NCBI RefSeq assembly: GCF_028471945.1
Contig: NZ_CP110128.1
Span: forward strand, 1,352,501 to 1,416,500
Direction of reading: 5' to 3'
Origin: Pseudomonas sp. WJP1
GTDB lineage: Bacteria; Pseudomonadota; Gammaproteobacteria; Pseudomonadales; Pseudomonadaceae
Length of the DNA stretch: 64,000 nt
Shown: piece by piece, positions 1 through 9,097 of the stretch
Layout: the number at the start of each line of letters is the position of its first letter
Numbering within the stretch: position 1 is the stretch's first letter
Made by a program: the position numbers and the translations under genes
The notes under the pieces: generated by a model
Database searches by the model: none
What the model was told of the DNA's origin: nothing
The model's input: only the letters and a program-made list of their open reading frames with translations

Positions 1-119
1 CGGTCAGTCGCTTGCGCCAGCGCCTGCGTGATACGGAAAAACCACCGCGACTGATTCGCACCGTACGGGGCAGCGGCTATCAGTTGGCAGCCAGTGTGGT
101 TGCCGCCAATGGTCACTGA
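1..119 (+). CDS. gltR: Response regulator GltR, C-terminal end (partial)
   Basis: Only the last 38 residues are in the window, and the gene begins before base 1. They contain the end of an OmpR/PhoB winged-helix DNA-binding domain, recognisable by the RTVRGSGYQL wing followed by a short tail. The stop codon overlaps the start of the sensor kinase gene by 11 bases, so the two form a translationally coupled two-component pair. In Pseudomonas the regulator beside gtrS and the glucose ABC importer is GltR, which controls glucose uptake genes; that assignment rests on gene order because the receiver domain is not visible. Confidence 0.8.
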   Translation, partial: VSRLRQRLRDTEKPPRLIRTVRGSGYQLAASVVAANGH

Positions 120-1578
120 TTTCCTGCGCAAGCTGGCCGGCCGCGTGCCGGTGCCGCGCTCGCTGCTCGGGCGCATGTTGTTGCTGACGTTACTCGCGGT
201 GTTGTTCGCCCAGGCATTGTCGAGCGTGATCTGGGTCTCCCAACTGCGGGCGACCCAGCTCGAAGGCCTGGTCACCAGCGCGCGCAGCCTCGCCCACTCG
301 ATGAACGCCAGTGTCAGTTACCTGCGCTCGTTGCCGGTGGCGTACCGCCCGTTGGTGCTCGACCAGCTGCGCAGCATGGGCGGCACACGGTTTGTGGTGA
401 CGCTCAATGACAAACCCCTGGGCATGGAAGTGCTGCCGATCACGCCGCGCAAGGAGGCGGTGATCAAGGCGGTGGACGAAGTGCTGCGCCAGTCCCTGGG
501 GCAGGACACCGACATCTCGGTGACTTTTGTCAGCCCCGAAGACCTGCGGATCTTCAATGGCGGGCTCAAGCTCGACGAACTGCCGCGCTCCTGGGCGCAC
601 TACGCATTGACCCTGGAACCGGTGAACCCGCCGGTGCTGGTCACGCAGATCCAGATGGCGCCCGGCGAGTGGCTGTACATCGCCTCGCTGTTGCCCGAAC
701 CCTACACCAGCCTTGAAGAGCAAGGCCTGCCGGCGCAGCAAGTGTGGTTCATCTTGCTCACCAGCGGCTTTCTGCTGTTGTTCATCGGCCTGCTGGTGCA
801 CTGGCAAAGCCGGCCGCTCAAGCGCCTGGCGCGGGCGGCGCGGGACCTGTCACTGGGCGCCGACGTCGAGCCGGTGGCCGAAGGCGGCGGCAGTGAAGTG
901 GTCGAAGTCGGCCGCGCCTTCAACACCATGCGCGAGCGCATCAGCCGTTACCTGACCGAGCGCAGCCAGCTATTCAGCGCGATTTCCCATGACCTGCGCA
1001 CGCCCATCACCCGCTTGCGCCTGCGCGTCGAGTTGCTGGAAGACGAAAAGCTGCAAGCCAAGTTCGGTCGCGATCTGGATGAGCTGGAGCTGCTGGTCAA
1101 GGGCGCGCTGCAATGTGTGAAAGACACCGACATCCACGAAAACATCGAGCCGGTGGATCTCAATCATGTACTCGAATGTCTGGTGGAGCCGTACCTGTCG
1201 CCCACCGGTAACGGTCGCGTGACCCAGCAAGGCCGTGCCCTGGCCGCCTATCCGGGTAAACCACTGGCGCTCAAGCGTTGCATCGGCAACCTGATCGACA
1301 ACGCCCTGAAGTACGGCCAGAACGCCCACCTGCACATCGATGATGACGACAGCGCGTTTGTCCTGCATGTCGATGATGAAGGGCCGGGGGTTCCCGAGCA
1401 GCGGCTGGAACAGGTGTTCGAGCCGCACTTTCGTTTGGCCGGGCAACAGCAGGGGTATGGGTTGGGGTTGGGGATTGCGCGCAACATTGCCCATAGTCAT
1501 GGGGGGGAAGTGAGTTTGCAAAATTTGCGTGAAGGCGGGTTGAGGGTGACCTTGCAATTGCCTCGCAGTGCTGACTAG
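109..1578 (+). CDS. gtrS: Sensor histidine kinase GtrS (glucose/2-ketogluconate sensing)
   Basis: This is a 489-residue inner-membrane histidine kinase. A first membrane helix lies near residues 22-45, a periplasmic sensor region follows to about 210, a second helix is at about 211-231, and then come a HAMP linker, a dimerisation/phosphoacceptor box (SAISHDLRTPITRLR, His near 294) and an ATPase domain with the N box GNLIDNALKYG (Asn near 398) and glycine boxes DDEGPGVP and GYGLGLGIA. I chose the ATG at 109 that overlaps the gltR stop; an upstream in-frame GTG at 94 is less likely. GtrS family members respond to 2-ketogluconate or 6-phosphogluconate and signal to GltR. The glucose importer genes lie immediately downstream, which supports the name. 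Confidence 0.88.
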   Translation: MVTDFLRKLAGRVPVPRSLLGRMLLLTLLAVLFAQALSSVIWVSQLRATQLEGLVTSARSLAHSMNASVSYLRSLPVAYRPLVLDQLRSMGGTRFVVTLNDKPLGMEVLPITPRKEAVIKAVDEVLRQSLGQDTDISVTFVSPEDLRIFNGGLKLDELPRSWAHYALTLEPVNPPVLVTQIQMAPGEWLYIASLLPEPYTSLEEQGLPAQQVWFILLTSGFLLLFIGLLVHWQSRPLKRLARAARDLSLGADVEPVAEGGGSEVVEVGRAFNTMRERISRYLTERSQLFSAISHDLRTPITRLRLRVELLEDEKLQAKFGRDLDELELLVKGALQCVKDTDIHENIEPVDLNHVLECLVEPYLSPTGNGRVTQQGRALAAYPGKPLALKRCIGNLIDNALKYGQNAHLHIDDDDSAFVLHVDDEGPGVPEQRLEQVFEPHFRLAGQQQGYGLGLGIARNIAHSHGGEVSLQNLREGGLRVTLQLPRSAD

Positions 1579-1597
1579 GAATACCGAGTTATCGTTC

Positions 1598-1672
1598 ATC
1601 GCGAGCAGGCTCGCTCCCACATTGGATTTGCGTACGACACAGAACCCCTGTGGGAGCGAGCCTGCTCGCGAT
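1598..1672. repeat. REP doublet (REPIN) between gtrS and the AGE isomerase gene
   Basis: Two inverted 23-bp REP copies (1598-1620 and 1650-1672) of the GTGGGAGCGAGCCTGCTCGC type flank a 29-bp spacer and can fold into one long hairpin. The same element recurs through the window. Confidence 0.9.
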
Positions 1673-1706
1673 GGCGTCAGACCCTTCAACAAAAACATCA
1701 AGGCAA

Positions 1707-1771
1707 ATGTCACAAGTCGGTGACATAACTCGCCCCCTTCGTTACAAGCCCGCCACGGCCCGTTGTTTAGA
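1707..1771 (+). promoter_or_regulatory. Probable operator/promoter of the AGE isomerase gene, duplicated before gtsA
   Basis: A perfect dyad ATGTCAC-N6-GTGACAT (1707-1726) is followed by the block CGGTGACAT-N9-CCTTCGTTAC-N18-TGTTTAGA (1718-1771). The block recurs with exactly the same spacing at 3073-3126 before gtsA, where the dyad is ATGTAAC-N6-GTGACAT. This suggests one regulator and a similar promoter geometry, with the TTTAGA element at a plausible -10 position. GltR is the obvious candidate regulator, but that is inference. Confidence 0.6.
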
Positions 1772-1783
1772 CTGCCCCTCAGT

Positions 1784-1800
1784 CATAACAACAAAAAAGG
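1784..1800 (+). promoter_or_regulatory. A-rich leader motif at the RBS (candidate Crc/Hfq site)
   Basis: The leader reads CATAACAACAAAAAAGG directly before the start codon, giving AACAACAA, a perfect AANAANAA motif that overlaps the ribosome binding site. Such motifs are bound by Hfq with Crc in Pseudomonas carbon catabolite repression. A nearly identical sequence sits before gtsA. Confidence 0.6.
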
Positions 1801-1807
1801 CCCCCCC

Positions 1808-3067
1808 ATGCACACCTCCCAACCCGCGTTCAGCAGTTGGCTGAATGCCCCCGCCCACCAGCAATGGCTCGCCGCCGAAGGCTTGCGCCTGCTGGCGTTT
1901 GCCAAGGCTTCGAAGCTGCCTGAAGGCTTTGGCAATCTCGACGAAAAAGGTCGCCTGCCGCCCGACGCGCAAGCACACACCATGAACACCGCACGCATGA
2001 CCCACAGCTTCGCCATGGCGCACATCCAGGGCCTGCCGGGCTTTGCCGAGCTGGTGGATCATGGCATCCAGGCCCTGCGCGGGCCGTTGCGCGATGCCGT
2101 GCACGGTGGCTGGTTCGCGGTTGCCGAACACCGCGACGGCAACACCGGAAAAAATGCTTACCTGCATGCCTTCGTGGCCCTGGCCGCCAGTTCCGCGGTG
2201 GTCGCGCAACGGCCCGGTGCGCAAGCCTTGCTCGATGACGCGATCGACATCATCGACAGCTGTTTCTGGAGCGAAGAAGAAGGCGCCCTGCGCGAATCCT
2301 TCAGCCGCGACTGGAGTAGCGAGGAAGCCTATCGCGGTGCCAACAGCAACATGCACGCCACCGAAGCCTTCCTCGCCCTGGCCGATGTCACCGACGACAA
2401 GCGCTGGTTGTGCCGCGCCCAGCGCATCGTCGAGCGGGTGATCCATGGTCACGCCGCCGCCAATGACTATCTGGTGATCGAGCATTTCGATCGCGACTGG
2501 CAGCCACTGCGCGAGTACAACCACGACAACCCGGCCGACGGTTTCCGTCCCTACGGCACCACGCCGGGTCACGGTTTCGAATGGGCCCGATTGCTCTTGC
2601 ATCTGGAAGCCGCGCGGGTGCGCGCCGGCATGCTCACCCCGGGATGGCTGGTCACCGACGCGCAAAAACTCTTCGCACAGAACTGCCGCCACGGCTGGGA
2701 CATCGATGGCGCGCCGGGCATGGTCTACACCCTCGACTGGGACAACAAGGCGGTGGTTCGCCATCGCCTGCACTGGACCCATTGTGAAGCCAGCGCCGCG
2801 GCCAGTGCCTTGCTCAAGCGCACGGGCGATGAGCAATACGAACACTGGTACCGCCTGTTCTGGGATTTTTGTGAGGGTCATTTCATCGATCGCGAAGGCG
2901 GCAGCTGGCACCACGAACTCGACCCATTGAACCGCCCCAGCGGCGATATCTGGACCGGCAAACCCGATCTCTATCACGCCTGGCAAGCCGTCCTGATCCC
3001 GCGCCTGCCCCTGGCGCCGAGCATGGCCATTGCGCTGGCGGCATTGTCCCAGAGCGTTTCCATGTAA
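1808..3067 (+). CDS. AGE-family sugar isomerase/epimerase (mannose isomerase-like)
   Basis: The 419-residue product belongs to the N-acylglucosamine 2-epimerase (AGE) family, an alpha/alpha-barrel fold. Typical stretches are the early RMTHSFAMAH, then NSNMHATEAFLAL, GTTPGHGFEWARLLLHLE and the late WTGKPDLYHAWQAVLIP, with several conserved His residues of the active site. Members of this branch interconvert unphosphorylated aldoses and ketoses such as mannose and fructose, or glucose epimers, in the cytoplasm. The ATG at 1808 follows an A-rich leader and an AAAGG site. The gene lies between gtrS and gtsA with its own copy of the gts-type promoter, so it is probably co-regulated with glucose uptake. 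The exact substrate cannot be read from the sequence. Confidence 0.82.
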   Translation: MHTSQPAFSSWLNAPAHQQWLAAEGLRLLAFAKASKLPEGFGNLDEKGRLPPDAQAHTMNTARMTHSFAMAHIQGLPGFAELVDHGIQALRGPLRDAVHGGWFAVAEHRDGNTGKNAYLHAFVALAASSAVVAQRPGAQALLDDAIDIIDSCFWSEEEGALRESFSRDWSSEEAYRGANSNMHATEAFLALADVTDDKRWLCRAQRIVERVIHGHAAANDYLVIEHFDRDWQPLREYNHDNPADGFRPYGTTPGHGFEWARLLLHLEAARVRAGMLTPGWLVTDAQKLFAQNCRHGWDIDGAPGMVYTLDWDNKAVVRHRLHWTHCEASAAASALLKRTGDEQYEHWYRLFWDFCEGHFIDREGGSWHHELDPLNRPSGDIWTGKPDLYHAWQAVLIPRLPLAPSMAIALAALSQSVSM

Positions 3068-3126
3068 CCATGCGGTGACATTCGCGCGTCCCTTCGTTAC
3101 CTGCGAAGGGGCGTCCCCTGTTTAGA
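3062..3126 (+). promoter_or_regulatory. Probable operator/promoter of gtsA
   Basis: The dyad ATGTAAC-N6-GTGACAT (3062-3081) starts over the stop codon of the upstream gene and is followed by CCTTCGTTAC and TGTTTAGA at exactly the spacing seen at 1718-1771. The sequence between the conserved blocks has diverged, which argues that the conserved parts are functional. Confidence 0.6.
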
Positions 3127-3158
3127 ATCCTCTGCAGCGCAAGCACCAGACTTGCATG

Positions 3159-3175
3159 CATAACAACAAGAAAGG
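3159..3175 (+). promoter_or_regulatory. A-rich leader motif before gtsA (candidate Crc/Hfq site)
   Basis: CATAACAACAAGAAAGG contains AACAACAA and AACAAGAA overlapping the AAAGG ribosome binding site of gtsA. It matches the AANAANAA consensus for Hfq/Crc translational repression and nearly duplicates the leader at 1784-1800. Confidence 0.62.
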
Positions 3176-3185
3176 TACTTCCAAG

Positions 3186-4484
3186 ATGAATGCGATTTCT
3201 CGCCTCGCTACTGTCATTTCTCTCGTCTCCCTGTCTGCGCTCCCTCTCAGTGTGCTTGCCGCCGAATCCAAAGGTTCCGTGGAAGTCGTTCACTGGTGGA
3301 CCTCGGGTGGCGAAAAAGCGGCGGTCGATGTCCTCAAGGCCCAAGTCGAAAAAGACGGCTTCACCTGGAAGGACGGCGCAGTCGCCGGTGGTGGCGGTTC
3401 CACGGCCATGACCGTGCTCAAGAGCCGCGCCGTAGCGGGTAACCCGCCGGGCGTTGCCCAGATCAAGGGCCCGGACATCCAGGAGTGGGGCAGCACCGGC
3501 CTGCTCAGTACCGACACCCTGAAAGACGTCGCCAAGTCGGAAAACTGGGACAGCCTGCTGCCGGTGAAAGTCTCCGACACCGTGAAGTACGAAGGCGATT
3601 ACGTCGCCGTGCCGGTGAACATCCACCGCGTCAACTGGCTGTGGATCAACCCGGAAGTGTTCAAGAAAGCCGGGATCGACAAGGCGCCGACCACCCTCGA
3701 AGAATTCTATGCCGCTGGCGACAAGCTCAAAGCCGCCGGTTTTATCGCGCTCGCCCACGGTGGCCAGCCTTGGCAGGACAGCACCGTGTTCGAAGATGTG
3801 GTGCTCTCGGTCATGGGCGCCGACGGTTACAAGAAAGCCCTGGTAGACCTGGATCAGAAAACCCTCTCGGGCGCCGAGATGACCAAGGCCTTCACCGAGC
3901 TGAAAAAAATCACCACCTACATGGACCCGAACCGCGCCGGTCGTGACTGGAACATCGCCGCCGCCGACGTGATCAACGGCAAGGCCGGCATGCAGATGAT
4001 GGGCGACTGGGCCAAGAGCGAGTGGACCGCGGCGAAGAAAGTCGCCGGCAAGGACTACCAGTGCGTGGCGTTCCCGGGCACCGAAAAAGCCTTCACCTAC
4101 AACATCGACTCGATGGCTGTGTTCAAGTTGAAAGCCGATCGCAAAGGCGATATCGCCGCCCAGCAAGACCTGGCCAAGGTCGCCCTGGGCAAGGACTTCC
4201 AGAAAGTCTTCAGCATCAACAAGGGCTCGATCCCGGTGCGTACCGACATGTTGAACGACATGGCCGGCCTGGGCTTCGATTCCTGCGCCCAAGCGGCGGC
4301 CAAGGACTTCCTGGCGGACGAGAAGAACGGCGGCCTGCAACCGAGCATGGCGCACAACATGGCCACCTCCCTGGCCGTGCAGGGCGCGATCTTCGACGTG
4401 GTCACCAACTTCATGAACGACAAGGACGCCGACCCGGCCAAGGCCAGCGCCCAACTGGCGTCGGCCGTAAAAGCCGCCCAGTAA
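3186..4484 (+). CDS. gtsA: Glucose ABC transporter, periplasmic binding protein
   Basis: This 432-residue extracellular solute-binding protein (family 1, COG1653 type) carries a signal peptide ending near [14 protein letters not shown]. The mature protein starts with the [20 protein letters not shown] beta-strand/loop typical of sugar binders. It is the glucose/mannose-binding component that delivers substrate to GtsBC. The ATG at 3186 is preferred because it starts a good signal peptide; an in-frame ATG at 3156 would add ten residues encoded by the A-rich leader. The gene heads gtsABCD-oprB but is separated from gtsB by a REP hairpin, which could give higher gtsA transcript levels. Confidence 0.92.
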   Translation: MNAISRLATVISLVSLSALPLSVLAAESKGSVEVVHWWTSGGEKAAVDVLKAQVEKDGFTWKDGAVAGGGGSTAMTVLKSRAVAGNPPGVAQIKGPDIQEWGSTGLLSTDTLKDVAKSENWDSLLPVKVSDTVKYEGDYVAVPVNIHRVNWLWINPEVFKKAGIDKAPTTLEEFYAAGDKLKAAGFIALAHGGQPWQDSTVFEDVVLSVMGADGYKKALVDLDQKTLSGAEMTKAFTELKKITTYMDPNRAGRDWNIAAADVINGKAGMQMMGDWAKSEWTAAKKVAGKDYQCVAFPGTEKAFTYNIDSMAVFKLKADRKGDIAAQQDLAKVALGKDFQKVFSINKGSIPVRTDMLNDMAGLGFDSCAQAAAKDFLADEKNGGLQPSMAHNMATSLAVQGAIFDVVTNFMNDKDADPAKASAQLASAVKAAQ

Positions 4485-4508
4485 TCCCTGACACCGAGTG
4501 AGCCCCCT

Positions 4509-4589
4509 GTAGGAGCGAGCCTGCTCGCGATGGTGTGTCAGCTACACAGATGTCGACTGACACTCCATCGCGAGCAGGCTCGCTCCTAC
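4509..4589. repeat. REP doublet (REPIN) between gtsA and gtsB
   Basis: Inverted REP copies at 4509-4531 and 4567-4589 enclose a 35-bp spacer and form a long imperfect hairpin inside the transcription unit. Its location between the binding-protein gene and the permease genes parallels the malE-malF REP of enteric bacteria. Confidence 0.9.
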
Positions 4590-4635
4590 AAGGGATCGCA
4601 CTCCGATCCCCTACATCTAAACCTGGATTATCCCG

Positions 4636-5544
4636 ATGAGCTCTGTGGCGGTTTTCAGCAAAGCCTCACCGTTCGATGCGCTGCAACGCTGGTTACCCAA
4701 GTTGGTACTGGCGCCGAGCATGCTGATCGTGTTGGTTGGCTTCTACGGTTACATCATCTGGACATTCATACTGTCCTTCACCAACTCCAGCTTCATGCCG
4801 AGCTACAAGTGGGTCGGCCTGCAGCAATACATGCGCCTGATGGACAACGACCGCTGGTGGGTTGCGAGCAAGAACCTGGCGCTGTTCGGCGGCATGTTCA
4901 TCGGCATCAGCCTGGTGCTGGGCGTGCTCCTCGCCGTGCTGCTGGACCAGCGCATCCGCAAGGAAGGCTTCATCCGCACCATCTACCTGTACCCGATGGC
5001 GCTGTCGATGATCGTCACCGGTACCGCGTGGAAGTGGCTGCTCAACCCGGGCCTGGGCCTGGACAAGATGCTGCGTGACTGGGGCTGGGAAGGCTTTCGC
5101 CTGGACTGGCTGGTGGATCAGGATCGCGTGGTCTACTGCCTGGTGATCGCCGCCGTGTGGCAAGCCTCCGGGTTCGTGATGGCGATGTTCCTCGCCGGCC
5201 TGCGCGGTGTCGATCAGTCGATCATCCGTGCTGCGCAAGTCGACGGCGCGAGCCTGCCGACCATTTACTTGAAGATCGTATTGCCGAGCCTGCGCCCGGT
5301 GTTCTTCAGCGCCTTCATGATCCTTGCACACATCGCGATCAAGAGCTTCGACCTGGTGGCGGCGATGACCGCCGGTGGTCCTGGCTACTCGTCCGACCTG
5401 CCGGCGATGTTCATGTATTCCTTCACCTTCAGCCGTGGCCAGATGGGCATCGGTTCGGCCAGCGCCATGCTGATGCTCGGCGCCGTGCTGACCATCCTCG
5501 TGCCGTACCTGTATTCCGAGCTGCGAGGCAAACGCCATGACTAA
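4636..5544 (+). CDS. gtsB: Glucose ABC transporter permease, first subunit
   Basis: The 302-residue inner-membrane protein has six predicted helices, starting near VLAPSMLIVLVGFYGYIIWTF. The binding-protein-dependent permease (MalF-type) EAA loop appears in the second half as AAQVDGASLPTIYLKIVLPSLRP, which contacts the ATPase. It forms the translocation channel with GtsC. The gene overlaps gtsC by eight bases, indicating coupled translation. No strong Shine-Dalgarno is visible before 4636. Confidence 0.92.
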   Translation: MSSVAVFSKASPFDALQRWLPKLVLAPSMLIVLVGFYGYIIWTFILSFTNSSFMPSYKWVGLQQYMRLMDNDRWWVASKNLALFGGMFIGISLVLGVLLAVLLDQRIRKEGFIRTIYLYPMALSMIVTGTAWKWLLNPGLGLDKMLRDWGWEGFRLDWLVDQDRVVYCLVIAAVWQASGFVMAMFLAGLRGVDQSIIRAAQVDGASLPTIYLKIVLPSLRPVFFSAFMILAHIAIKSFDLVAAMTAGGPGYSSDLPAMFMYSFTFSRGQMGIGSASAMLMLGAVLTILVPYLYSELRGKRHD

Positions 5545-6382
5545 TCAACTCGGCAAACCGTCGCTCAGCTTCAGCCGCATCGCCATCTACGCCACCTTGT
5601 TGCTGGCTGCCGCGGTGTACCTGATCCCGCTGATCGTGATGCTGCTGACCAGCTTCAAGACCCCGGAAGACATCCGCACCGGCAACCTGTTGAGCTGGCC
5701 GACGGTGATCGACGGCATCGGCTGGATCAAGGCCTGGGACGTGGTCGGCGGCTACTTCTGGAACTCGGTGAAAATAACCGTGCCGGCGGTGCTGATCTCG
5801 ACCTTCATCGGTGCCATGAACGGCTATGTGCTGTCGATGTGGCGCTTCCGCGGTTCGCAGCTGTTCTTCGGCCTGTTGCTGTTCGGCTGCTTCCTGCCGT
5901 TCCAGACCGTGCTGCTGCCGGCCTCGTTCACCCTCGGCAAGTTCGGCCTGGCCAACACCACCACGGGCCTGGTGCTGGTGCACGTGGTCTACGGGCTGGC
6001 GTTCACCACGCTGTTCTTCCGCAACTACTACGTGAGCATTCCGGATGCGCTGGTGAAGGCCGCGCGGCTCGATGGCGCGGGCTTCTTCATGATCTTCTGG
6101 AAGATCCTGCTGCCGATGTCGATCCCGATCGTGATGGTCTGCCTGATCTGGCAGTTCACCCAGATCTGGAATGACTTCCTGTTCGGCGTGGTCTTCGCCA
6201 GTGGCGATGCCCAGCCAATTACCGTGGCCCTGAACAACCTGGTCAACACCAGCACCGGGGCCAAGGAATACAACGTTGATATGGCCGCCGCGATGATCGC
6301 CGGGCTGCCGACACTGCTGGTCTACATATTCGCTGGCAAGTATTTCCTGCGTGGGCTGACGTCCGGCGCGGTCAAGGGGTAG
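5537..6382 (+). CDS. gtsC: Glucose ABC transporter permease, second subunit
   Basis: This 281-residue MalG-type permease has six membrane helices and the EAA loop KAARLDGAGFFMIFWKILLPMS. It pairs with GtsB in the inner membrane. Its start lies inside the end of gtsB and it ends four bases before gtsD, so the permeases and ATPase are read as one unit. Confidence 0.92.
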   Translation: MTNQLGKPSLSFSRIAIYATLLLAAAVYLIPLIVMLLTSFKTPEDIRTGNLLSWPTVIDGIGWIKAWDVVGGYFWNSVKITVPAVLISTFIGAMNGYVLSMWRFRGSQLFFGLLLFGCFLPFQTVLLPASFTLGKFGLANTTTGLVLVHVVYGLAFTTLFFRNYYVSIPDALVKAARLDGAGFFMIFWKILLPMSIPIVMVCLIWQFTQIWNDFLFGVVFASGDAQPITVALNNLVNTSTGAKEYNVDMAAAMIAGLPTLLVYIFAGKYFLRGLTSGAVKG

Positions 6383-6385
6383 AAC

Positions 6386-7546
6386 ATGGCAACTCTCGAA
6401 TTACGCAACGTCAACAAGACCTACGGCGCTGGTTTGCCGGACACCCTGAAGAACATCGAACTGAAGATCGATGACGGGGAATTCCTGATCCTGGTCGGCC
6501 CGTCCGGCTGCGGCAAATCCACCTTGATGAACTGCATCGCCGGCCTGGAAACCATCAGCGGCGGCGCGATCCTGGTGGACGACGCCGACATCAGCGGCAT
6601 GAGCCCGAAAGATCGCGACATCGCCATGGTGTTCCAGTCCTACGCGCTGTACCCGACCATGAGCGTGCGCGACAACATCGCCTTCGGCCTGAAGATCCGC
6701 AAGATGCCGACTGCGGAAATCGACGAAGAAGTCGCTCGGGTGTCCAAGCTGCTGCAGATCGAACACCTGCTCAGCCGCAAGCCGGGCCAGCTCTCCGGCG
6801 GCCAGCAACAGCGCGTGGCGATGGGCCGTGCCCTGGCGCGGCGGCCGAAGATCTACCTGTTCGACGAACCGCTGTCCAACCTCGACGCCAAGCTGCGGGT
6901 CGAGATGCGCACCGAAATGAAACTGATGCACCAACGCCTGAAAACCACCACGGTGTACGTGACCCACGACCAGATCGAGGCCATGACCCTGGGCGACAAG
7001 GTGGCGGTGATGAAGGACGGGATCATCCAGCAGTTCGGCACGCCGAAAGACATCTACAACAACCCGGCCAACCTGTTCGTGGCGAGCTTCATCGGTTCGC
7101 CGCCGATGAACTTCATCCCCCTGCGTTTGCAGCGCAAGGACGGTCGCCTGCTGGCGCTGCTCGATAGCGGCCAGGCCCGTTGCGAATTGCCGCTGGGCAT
7201 GCAGGACGCAGGTCTCGAAGACCGCGAAGTGATCCTCGGCATGCGCCCGGAGCAGATCGTGCTGGGCAACGGTGAAGCCAATGGTTTGCCGACCATTCGC
7301 GCCGAAGTCCAGGTCACCGAACCGACCGGGCCCGACACCCTGGTGTTCGTCAATCTCAACGACACCAAGGTCTGCTGCCGCCTGGCGCCCGATGTTGCGC
7401 CAGCGGTAGGCGAGACCCTGACCCTGCAGTTCGATCCATCGAAAGTGCTGCTGTTCGATGCCAAGACCGGCGAACGGTTGGGGGTTGCCGGCCTGCCGAA
7501 AATCGAATCACACACGGCCAACGTCGCCCAATTCAAAGGCCGCTGA
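6386..7546 (+). CDS. gtsD: Glucose ABC transporter ATPase (MalK/MsmK type)
   Basis: The 386-residue ATPase shows Walker A (GPSGCGKST, near residue 37), the Q loop [10 protein letters not shown], the signature [15 protein letters not shown], Walker [17 protein letters not shown] and the switch histidine in [10 protein letters not shown]-terminal TOBE/regulatory region of about 140 residues is typical of sugar importers of the CUT1 class. It powers uptake through GtsBC. The gene follows gtsC after three bases. Confidence 0.93.
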   Translation: MATLELRNVNKTYGAGLPDTLKNIELKIDDGEFLILVGPSGCGKSTLMNCIAGLETISGGAILVDDADISGMSPKDRDIAMVFQSYALYPTMSVRDNIAFGLKIRKMPTAEIDEEVARVSKLLQIEHLLSRKPGQLSGGQQQRVAMGRALARRPKIYLFDEPLSNLDAKLRVEMRTEMKLMHQRLKTTTVYVTHDQIEAMTLGDKVAVMKDGIIQQFGTPKDIYNNPANLFVASFIGSPPMNFIPLRLQRKDGRLLALLDSGQARCELPLGMQDAGLEDREVILGMRPEQIVLGNGEANGLPTIRAEVQVTEPTGPDTLVFVNLNDTKVCCRLAPDVAPAVGETLTLQFDPSKVLLFDAKTGERLGVAGLPKIESHTANVAQFKGR

Positions 7547-7557
7547 AGATCAAAAAA

Positions 7558-7581
7558 TGTGGGAGCGGGCTTGCTCCCACA
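7558..7581. repeat. Single REP-like hairpin
   Basis: A short inverted repeat of the TGTGGGAGCGGGCTTGCTCC type lies between gtsD and oprB. It is a lone or reduced member of the REP family seen elsewhere in the window. Confidence 0.7.
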
Positions 7582-7599
7582 GGGGATGTAACCGCGTTA

Positions 7600-7623
7600 A
7601 ACAAAAAAGTTAATAACAATAAG
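7600..7623 (+). promoter_or_regulatory. A-rich leader before oprB (candidate Crc/Hfq site)
   Basis: The leader contains AACAAAAA and AATAACAATAAG (7612-7623) just upstream of the GAGGAAG ribosome binding site. These match AANAANAA motifs and resemble the gtsA and AGE leaders. Confidence 0.5.
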
Positions 7624-7637
7624 ACGAGGAAGTAGGG

Positions 7638-8984
7638 ATGAAGAAGAACAACAGCGCTCAGCTTATCTGCCAGTTATCGGCCGTTGCGGCCATGATGCTG
7701 GCCGGCAGCGTGCACGCGGCTGAAGCGTTTAGCGCCGATTCCGAATGGATGACCGGCGATTGGGGCGGCGAACGGACCCGGCTGATCGAGCAAGGCATCG
7801 ACATCAAGATGGACTATGTCGGTGAAGTGGGCGGCAACCTCCACGGCGGCTTCAACGATGATAAGACCGCGCGCTACAGTGACCAGTTCGGCCTGGGCGC
7901 GGCGCTGGACCTGGAGAAACTGTTCGGCTGGGACAACACCCAGGCCAAGGTCCAGCTCACCAACCGTAACGGTGAAAACATCTCCAATGACCGCATCGGC
8001 GACCCGCGTGCCGGCACCTTGAGTTCCTCCCAGGAAGTCTACGGTCGTGGGCACATGGTCCGGCTGACCCAGCTGTGGATCAAGCATCAGTTCCTCGACA
8101 ACAAACTCGACATCAAGGCCGGTTACTTCGGTGAGGGTGAAGACTTCAACACCTTCCCGTGCGAATTCCAGAACCTGGCGTTCTGCGGTTCCCAGGTGGG
8201 CAACTGGGCCACCAATATCTGGTACAACTGGCCGGTCAGCCAGGCCGCTATCCGCCTGAAGTGGAACATCTCGCCTGAGTTCTATGCGCAGATCGGCGCG
8301 TACAACCAGAACACGTCGCAACTGGAGCACGGCAACGGCTTCAAGCTCAGCGGCAGTGGCACCAACGGCACCGTACTGCCGGTCGAACTGGTGTGGTTGC
8401 CTAACCCTGGCAACCTGCCGGGCGAGTACCGTGTCGGTTACTACAAAAGCACGGCCAAAGCCGATGACGTCCTTAAAGACGACAACGGCAATGATGCAGC
8501 CACCAGCGGCAACGCCTATCGCAGCCACAGCAGCAAGCACGGCTACTGGTTCGTTGCACAACAGCAACTCACCAGCCATAACGGTGACGCAACCCGCGGT
8601 CTGAACATTGCCGCCAACGCCACGTTCCACGACAAGGACACCAACATCGTCGACAACTACCAGTCGTTGATGTTTGTGTACAAAGGGCCGTTCGATGCAC
8701 GCCCCAAAGATGACATGGGGATCGGTTTCGCGCGTATCCATGTCAACGATGACGTGAAGAAAAACGCCGAGCTGGTCAACGCCTCCAATGGCGTCAGCGA
8801 CTACAACGACCCGCTGTTCTCGCCCCTGCGTGACACCGAATACAACTACGAGCTCAACTACGGTTTCCACGTGACCAACTGGCTGACCGTGCGTCCCAAC
8901 CTGCAATACATCACTCACCCGGGTGGTGTGGATGAAGTCGATAACGCTTTGGTCGCCGGCCTGAAAATTCAGTCGGTGTTCTAA
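7638..8984 (+). CDS. oprB: Carbohydrate-selective outer-membrane porin OprB
   Basis: This 448-residue porin has a signal peptide ending near AGSVHAAEAF and the mature N-terminal SEWMTGDWGGERTRLIEQGI typical of OprB. The rest shows alternating amphipathic strands, ending in a beta-strand with terminal Phe (LKIQSVF), the usual outer-membrane assembly signal. OprB lets glucose and other sugars cross the outer membrane. It follows gtsD by 91 bp and is probably co-transcribed or co-regulated with it; a good terminator follows. Confidence 0.94.
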   Translation: MKKNNSAQLICQLSAVAAMMLAGSVHAAEAFSADSEWMTGDWGGERTRLIEQGIDIKMDYVGEVGGNLHGGFNDDKTARYSDQFGLGAALDLEKLFGWDNTQAKVQLTNRNGENISNDRIGDPRAGTLSSSQEVYGRGHMVRLTQLWIKHQFLDNKLDIKAGYFGEGEDFNTFPCEFQNLAFCGSQVGNWATNIWYNWPVSQAAIRLKWNISPEFYAQIGAYNQNTSQLEHGNGFKLSGSGTNGTVLPVELVWLPNPGNLPGEYRVGYYKSTAKADDVLKDDNGNDAATSGNAYRSHSSKHGYWFVAQQQLTSHNGDATRGLNIAANATFHDKDTNIVDNYQSLMFVYKGPFDARPKDDMGIGFARIHVNDDVKKNAELVNASNGVSDYNDPLFSPLRDTEYNYELNYGFHVTNWLTVRPNLQYITHPGGVDEVDNALVAGLKIQSVF

Positions 8985-9021
8985 CGCGACTGCGATAAGC
9001 TCCTCTCCATGTGCGCATTTT

Positions 9022-9051
9022 GCGGACGGCCAAGGCTGTCCGCTTTTTTTT
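9022..9051 (+). terminator. Intrinsic terminator after oprB
   Basis: A GC-rich stem (GCGGACGG pairing with CTGTCCGC) is followed by eight T residues. It closes the gts-oprB transcription unit before the mutarotase gene. Confidence 0.85.
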
Positions 9052-9097
9052 GCGGGCCGCGCACCCCGGTAACAGATGATTTTCAGGACCGTGGCAC

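Noticed and set aside
2883..4454. A 523-codon minus-strand frame across gtsA
   Set aside because: It mirrors the codon structure of gtsA, shows His/Val/Gly-biased composition typical of antisense frames and has no known motif.
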